A stretch of DNA of 64,000 nt. It comes from Candidatus Binatia bacterium (lineage in GTDB: Bacteria; Desulfobacterota; Binatia; Bin18). The position numbers and the translations under genes are program-made. The stretch lies in the NCBI GenBank assembly GCA_022820725.1, contig JAJEFA010000007.1, positions 409,215 through 473,214 of the forward strand, read 5' to 3'. The notes under the pieces were generated by a model, which worked only from the letters and a program-made list of their open reading frames with translations, searched no databases and had not been told where the DNA came from. Below are positions 59,679 through 64,000 of the stretch, in pieces. The first letter of the stretch is position 1. Each line of letters starts with the position of its first letter.

Positions 59679-59874
59679 GGGCGGGATTCTTATTTTTCAC
59701 AGCTCTGGCCAAGCTTTTCGGCCCGCCTATAAATTCTTTTGGATCAACTAAGCAGAAGCAGTTCTGTCGGAGTAGTCAATCCTTTCCCTTGCCTTTTCTG
59801 TACATTGGGATGAAGGCAAAGTTGCGTCCTGTCGCGTTCTGGTGCTGTTCATGTAAAGGGGGCTGAGACGTCTT

Positions 59875-61701
59875 ATGGAAAAAAAGAAAAAAAGAAAAAC
59901 GGCGACGGTTTCGCAGACCCTCCAAAAAACTTCCATACAGACAGCGGCGCAGCAGTCTGAAAAATCCATACTGATAAAAGCCCAGACTGTCACCTCTGCC
60001 GCTTCAACGCCACAAGGGGAGAAACCGATACGAGAAATGGAAACCGTCATGTCCATTCTTGAAGATATGGATATTGAGACGGTTGATGTGCTTGAGGAAA
60101 GGAACTCCACCAGCATTGAAGAAGAGGAGACCACTGCTCCTGAGACGGTCAAACAGGACGAAGAGAGCTGGGGAGGGAGAGTGGTGGCGGCTGGGGAGCC
60201 GGTGACGGGAGACACGTCAGACCCTGTCCGAATGTACCTCCAGGAGATGGGCAATATCCCCCTCCTGAGCCGTGAGGAGGAGGTGGCGATCGCAAAAGAG
60301 ATCGAAGCTGGGGAGAAATGTATTCGCCAGGAAATCTTCTCCACCCCTTTGGCGCTCCAATATATTTTATCTCTGGGGAGTCGGCTCAAACAGGACGAAA
60401 CAGAAGCGCGGCGTATTTTTGGCGACGAAGAAGAGGATGCGGATACGTCCGGCAAGGAAGACCAGCGCATTACGCTCTTTCTGGGCCGTATGGGACCGCT
60501 CAAACGCCTGGCCGGAGAGCGGGAAAAGGCGGCAACATTGTCTCGCAAGCGGACTCCGGTCGCAGAGCGAGAGAAGGCACTGAAGCGACTGGACACTCTC
60601 CGCGAGAAGATCAGGATTTCACTGGACAGTCTGCCTTTGGGGCGGCGTCATATTACGGTGGTGACCGATAAACTGAAGGAAGTCGGCGTCATGCTGGACA
60701 GACAGGAACGGACCATCCGCAGACAAGAGTCCGCCCTGAATTGCAAGGCGTCTGAGATTCTCGCCCTGGCACGAGTGTCCACATCAAAGAATGGACGGAC
60801 CCGTCCGAAAGCGGGAGAGAATGGGAGCAAAGCCCAGGCGCAGAAAGTCCAAGAAGCCAGTCAGACCATCAAGGACGCCCGCAAAGAAATTCAGCACCTT
60901 GAGAGGCAGCTTGGCACGAATCGAGAAGAGCTGCGTCAAGCCCTGAAGACGATTGCGCGGGGAGAAGCCCAGGCGCAAGAAGGCAAGCGCCGTCTCATTG
61001 AAGCCAATCTGCGTCTGGTGGTGAGTATTGCCAAACGCTATGTCAACCGTGGGCTGGGATTTCTGGACCTGATTCAGGAGGGCAATATCGGCCTGATGCG
61101 TGCGGTTGAAAAATTTGAGTATCAACGCGGCTATAAATTCTCGACCTATGCAACGTGGTGGATTCGACAGTCGGTGAGTCGAGCCATCGCCGACCAGGCC
61201 CGGACGATTCGCATCCCGGTCCATATGATTGAGACGATCAATAAGGTGCTGCGGACCTCTCGCTACCTGGTCCAACAGCTCGGCCGGGAACCTTCGCCGG
61301 AGGAGATTGCCACTCAGATGGAAGTGCCGGCGGACAAGGTCCGGAAAGTCCTCAAAATCGTCAAAGAGCCGGTCTCCCTGGAGACGCCAATTGGGGATGA
61401 TGAAGAAAGTTCGCTGGGAGATTTTGTTGAAGATCGGCAGACCCTCTCTCCGGCAGACGCAGCCATGGCCCTGAGCTTAGAGGAACAAACGCGCAAAGTC
61501 CTTGCCACCCTGACGCCGCGCGAGGAGCAGATTTTGCGCATGCGGTTCGGCATTGACGAAAAGACAGATTACACACTTGAAGAGGTTGGACAGCGCTTTG
61601 CCGTGACTCGTGAGCGCATCCGTCAGATTGAGGCCAAAGCCTTACGGAAATTGCGCAACCCAACCCGAGCGAAGAGTCTGGAAGCCTTTATCGATAGCTA
61701 A
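59875..61701 (+). CDS. rpoD: RNA polymerase primary sigma factor
   Basis: The 608-residue sigma-70 has region 1.2 ([32 protein letters not shown], near 118-150), a long charged non-conserved region (160-360) with coiled-coil character, regions 2.1-2.4 ([36 protein letters not shown] and [21 protein letters not shown]), region 3 and region 4 ([15 protein letters not shown] and [28 protein letters not shown]). A Lys-rich N-terminus replaces a standard region 1.1. Complete group-1 features make this the housekeeping sigma factor. Confidence 0.96.
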   Translation: MEKKKKRKTATVSQTLQKTSIQTAAQQSEKSILIKAQTVTSAASTPQGEKPIREMETVMSILEDMDIETVDVLEERNSTSIEEEETTAPETVKQDEESWGGRVVAAGEPVTGDTSDPVRMYLQEMGNIPLLSREEEVAIAKEIEAGEKCIRQEIFSTPLALQYILSLGSRLKQDETEARRIFGDEEEDADTSGKEDQRITLFLGRMGPLKRLAGEREKAATLSRKRTPVAEREKALKRLDTLREKIRISLDSLPLGRRHITVVTDKLKEVGVMLDRQERTIRRQESALNCKASEILALARVSTSKNGRTRPKAGENGSKAQAQKVQEASQTIKDARKEIQHLERQLGTNREELRQALKTIARGEAQAQEGKRRLIEANLRLVVSIAKRYVNRGLGFLDLIQEGNIGLMRAVEKFEYQRGYKFSTYATWWIRQSVSRAIADQARTIRIPVHMIETINKVLRTSRYLVQQLGREPSPEEIATQMEVPADKVRKVLKIVKEPVSLETPIGDDEESSLGDFVEDRQTLSPADAAMALSLEEQTRKVLATLTPREEQILRMRFGIDEKTDYTLEEVGQRFAVTRERIRQIEAKALRKLRNPTRAKSLEAFIDS

Positions 61702-61756
61702 GAAGCCACAGGCTCTATAGACCCAACAGACCCCATAGACCCAATTGGAGGAACGA

Positions 61757-61942
61757 GTGAATTCGAAAGACCTGGAACAACAACTCAGACGGTGGCGAGA
61801 AGAGCGTGGCCGCAAGCCGGTCCAGCAGTCTTCTCCTACCGCAGATAAACGGACCGTTCGCGTGAACGGCCAAAATATTGTTGTTGTGAAGCGCTCCCGG
61901 AGCAAATCCTCGGGACAAGTTCCCGCCCAAACGTCGTCCTGA
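61757..61942 (+). CDS. Small basic protein, unknown
   Basis: GTG start with TTGGAGGAAC a few bases upstream, 55 bp after rpoD. The 61 residues are polar and basic: a helical SKDLEQQLRRWREERGRKPVQQ segment, then RTVRVNGQNIVVVKRSRSK, which reads like a beta strand pair. No family recognised. The good ribosome-binding site and position behind rpoD support a real gene. Confidence 0.55.
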   Translation: MNSKDLEQQLRRWREERGRKPVQQSSPTADKRTVRVNGQNIVVVKRSRSKSSGQVPAQTSS

Positions 61943-61945
61943 GTC

Positions 61946-62024
61946 TCCTTCGACTTCGCCCCTCTGGGGGGCTACGCTCAGTACGAACGGAGGGGAAGGA
62001 CCCGTCCTGAGCTTGGTCGAAGGG
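61946..62024. repeat. CTTCGAC-type inverted repeat
   Basis: CCTTCGACTTCGCCCCTC, GGCTACGCTCAGTACGAACGG and CCTGAGCTTGGTCGAAGGG form an imperfect palindrome of the same kind as at 17692-17806. It lies after the small basic protein. The rest of the gap to the dehydrogenase holds palindromic copy H. Confidence 0.75.
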
Positions 62025-62163
62025 GTCGTAAGAGTCAGTGTATGTGGATTGACAAAATTCGGGGCCATTTTTCCCGCTAAGTGCTGATCTTCATTAAGCC
62101 CGCGTTGCGCGGGCCGTGAGCCAGAGCAGCGCTTGAGCGGTGTAAAATAACCCGGTGTACTCT

Positions 62164-62218
62164 CAAGAGTAAGCGTGTCCTCTCAATAAACAGACATACG
62201 CTGACACATGCACTCTTT
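62164..62218. repeat. Diverged 55-bp palindromic element, copy H
   Basis: CAAGAGTAAGCGTGTCC and TGACACATGCACTCTTT are diverged versions of the 54-bp family arms, with a 21-bp loop. Its right edge touches the stop codon of the dehydrogenase gene (TAA, 62220-62218). Confidence 0.7.
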
Positions 62219-63291
62219 TAGCCAAAGAGTACATTCCGGACCGCCGCACAGAACGCTGTTGTTGAGGCGGACCCACCTTGGTCAGGCGGAAGGGTCTCGC
62301 CGCTGGCGTACACCTGCGCGATTGCGTCCTCAAGACGCTGGGCCTCGTCGGGCCAGCCGAGATAGTCGAGCAGCAGCGCGGCGGAGAGCAGGGTTGCGGT
62401 CGGATTAATGATGTTCTGGCCGGCGATATCGGGTGCAGAGCCGTGGACGGACTCAAAATAGGCATAGGTGTCGCCGTAACACCCGCTCGGTGCGAGTCCG
62501 AGACCACCAATGGTGCCGGCAGCAACGTCGGACAGGATATCGCCGTACAAATTCGGCATGACAACGACGTCAAATTGCGATGGGCTGGCGACGAGACGTC
62601 GCGCGAAATCATCGACAATGTATTGCTCATAGCCCAGGTCGGGATACTCTTTGGCCGTTGCTTCAACCACTTCACGGAATAAGCCGTCACTTTTCCGCAG
62701 CATATTGTACTTGCTGGTACAGGTGACAAGCCCCTTCCCCCCCTGGGCTTTGCGTTTGCGCGCCAGTTCAAAGGCAAAGCGGGCAATGCGGCGGGAGCCG
62801 TGCTCGGTAATCGCTTTAATGGCAAACAGGCCCTGAGCTGTAGTATCGAGCGGTTCACGCGTGATCGCACTCGTCAAGCCGAGTGGCGCAAGCGTATTCA
62901 GGTCGCCCTCAACCCCCATATACAGGTCTTCCAGGTTTTCCCGAACCACTACAAAATCAATGGATTCCGGATTTTTGAGCGGGCTCCGAAACCCCGGCCT
63001 CCAGCGCGCCGGTCGGACATTGGCATACGTCTGTTTGCCCCAGCGCAGGTATCCGATCCCGCCGGTCGTGCCATTGGTCGAGCCAAAGAGAGTCGAGTCC
63101 GATTGGTCAATGGCTTCGCGTAGCGCACGCTCAAAGCCCTTTCGTGAGCCGTACTGCTTCACTCCCTCTTCACCTGATGGAAACTCGGTGAAGCTCAGGT
63201 CCAGCGCAAAGTTTCTCAGAATTTCGACCGTGGGCGCCATTGCCTCGGGTGCCGCATCATCACCGGGAATCACCACAACGCGCTTTGCCAT
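62218..63291 (-). CDS. Isocitrate/isopropylmalate-family dehydrogenase
   Basis: The 357-residue beta-decarboxylating dehydrogenase has VVVIPGDDAAPEAMAPTVE at the N-terminus, substrate-loop Arg residues (ANVRPARWRPGF), VVVRENLEDLYMGVEGD, GLVTCTSKYNMLRKSDGLF, YIVDDFARRLV and the metal/cofactor segment NLYGDILSDVAAGTIGGLGLAPSGCYG then FESVHGSAPDIAGQNIINPTA. The substrate (isocitrate, isopropylmalate, tartrate or homoisocitrate) is not settled by these motifs. It starts 4 bp after the anmK stop, so they form an operon. Confidence 0.9.
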   Translation of the reverse strand: MAKRVVVIPGDDAAPEAMAPTVEILRNFALDLSFTEFPSGEEGVKQYGSRKGFERALREAIDQSDSTLFGSTNGTTGGIGYLRWGKQTYANVRPARWRPGFRSPLKNPESIDFVVVRENLEDLYMGVEGDLNTLAPLGLTSAITREPLDTTAQGLFAIKAITEHGSRRIARFAFELARKRKAQGGKGLVTCTSKYNMLRKSDGLFREVVEATAKEYPDLGYEQYIVDDFARRLVASPSQFDVVVMPNLYGDILSDVAAGTIGGLGLAPSGCYGDTYAYFESVHGSAPDIAGQNIINPTATLLSAALLLDYLGWPDEAQRLEDAIAQVYASGETLPPDQGGSASTTAFCAAVRNVLFG

Positions 63292-63295
63292 ATTG

Positions 63296-64000
63296 TTATC
63301 CTCTCTGTTCGCTCAACCGCACATCACGATAGTTCTTACCAGGAACAATCTTTCCAAGAACGGCCGGCAGCCGCGCACCGGTTGCACTCGGGACGTTCGA
63401 GGGCAGGCCGTGCACAGTGGCGTAGGCTAAAACGGCAAATGCCAAGGCTTCCAACGACTGGCTCTCATAGCCGGTCTCTTCAAGCAGTCGGACGCGAACA
63501 CCGGGCAGGGCCTGAGCGAACCGCGCTCGCAGGGTCGGGTTGAGCGCTCCACCACCGGTGAGGTAGACCTCAGCCAGCGGGCCGTGCGGCAGGATAAAGT
63601 CGTGATACGCTCGGGCCATACTCGTGGCGGTAACGGCGCTTGCCGTCGCCACTTGGTCGTTGGGAGACAGCTTGAGTTGCGCGGCGCGTTTGAGGAATTG
63701 CTCTGCAAACGGCGCGCCGAACTCTTCCCGGCCGGTCGACTTGGGCGGTCGCCGGGCAAAGTACCGATGCCGGAGCAGTTCGTCCAAAAGACGGGCGTGC
63801 ACGCTCCCGGCCTTGGCCATTCGGCCGTTCCGGTCGTACCACTGCTTGCCCTGGGTAACGGTGTGGACAACGGTGTCGATCAACATATTCCCAGGGCCGG
63901 TATCAAAGGCCAGCAGGTCTTGGTTTGCGGAACGCGGCGGCAGGTAGGTCAGATTGGCAATCCCACCGATATTATGCACGGCAACCGCACGGCCGGACTG
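63296..64000 (-). CDS. anmK: Anhydro-N-acetylmuramic acid kinase (partial, N-terminus off the right edge)
   Basis: About 234 residues of the C-terminal part: VHNIGGIANLTYLP, FDTGPGNMLIDTVVH, GREEFGAPFAEQFL, VTATSMARAYHDFI, EVYLTGGGALNPTLRARFAQ and the end SLEALAFAVLAYATVHGLPSNVPSATGA. AnmK phosphorylates and opens 1,6-anhydro-MurNAc during peptidoglycan recycling. The ATP-binding N-terminus lies outside the window. Confidence 0.93.
   Translation of the reverse strand, partial: QSGRAVAVHNIGGIANLTYLPPRSANQDLLAFDTGPGNMLIDTVVHTVTQGKQWYDRNGRMAKAGSVHARLLDELLRHRYFARRPPKSTGREEFGAPFAEQFLKRAAQLKLSPNDQVATASAVTATSMARAYHDFILPHGPLAEVYLTGGGALNPTLRARFAQALPGVRVRLLEETGYESQSLEALAFAVLAYATVHGLPSNVPSATGARLPAVLGKIVPGKNYRDVRLSEQRG

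Noticed and set aside
59602..59874. A small gene or RNA between tetR and rpoD
   Set aside because: No good open frame or RNA-like structure was seen, only a likely promoter.
15451..62218. CRISPR array
   Set aside because: The palindromic repeats are scattered over 47 kb, lack regular spacers, and no cas gene is present.

Overview
The window is a stretch of a GC-rich bacterial chromosome with no rRNA or tRNA that I can see. The gene content suggests an uncultured, Deltaproteobacteria-like lineage (Tectomicrobia/Entotheonella or Binatota type): a CaiB-type CoA transferase, two crotonases, an F420/LLM oxidoreductase, an AddAB pair, a complete Tad pilus locus and a mono-modular reducing polyketide synthase. 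This placement is an inference from gene families, not a computed phylogeny.

Layout. 1-7118 (minus): one open frame for a KS-AT-DH-cMT-ER-KR polyketide synthase running off the left edge, with a divergent STAS protein. 7.8-9.8 kb: an M19 dipeptidase-like enzyme and an alpha/beta hydrolase. 9.9-13.9 kb: a patch of accessory genes comprising a voltage-gated K+ channel, a HicB-like protein, a HigB/HigA-type toxin-antitoxin pair, a NYN nuclease, a HEPN-CBS protein and a His-rich membrane protein coupled to yifB/comM. 13.9-30.7 kb: metabolic and housekeeping genes (YifB, LLM oxidoreductase, MBL lipoprotein, MsrP-like enzyme, CoA transferase, two crotonases, DUF790/Bax1, DUF5916 barrel, ComEC, UvrC). 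30.9-40.2 kb: a ferredoxin-membrane-Hsp20-like fusion, addB-addA and an N-acetylglutamate-synthase-like protein. 40.4-59.6 kb: the Tad/Flp pilus locus, bracketed by two paralogous TetR regulators with similar operators, one of them frameshifted. 59.9-64 kb: rpoD, a small basic protein, an isocitrate/isopropylmalate-family dehydrogenase and a partial anmK.

The most notable signal is not a gene. The window carries several families of short palindromic repeats that insert into one another and into coding sequence. The best defined is a 54-bp element (17-bp inverted arms, 20-bp asymmetric loop). There are seven copies of exactly 54 bp and one diverged 55-bp copy. Two copies lie in frame inside addB, one forms the N-terminus of UvrC, and two lie in frame at the 5' ends of Tad genes. 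A copy of the surrounding host repeat at 44190-44233 lacks exactly the 54 bp and so looks like a natural empty site. A second family of 51 bp (twin hairpins) is in frame twice inside the Tad secretin. Both lengths are multiples of three. This resembles the Rickettsia palindromic elements known to invade reading frames, but in an unrelated sequence.

My protein calls rest on reading motifs by eye. Domain positions are approximate, and no database search was run.
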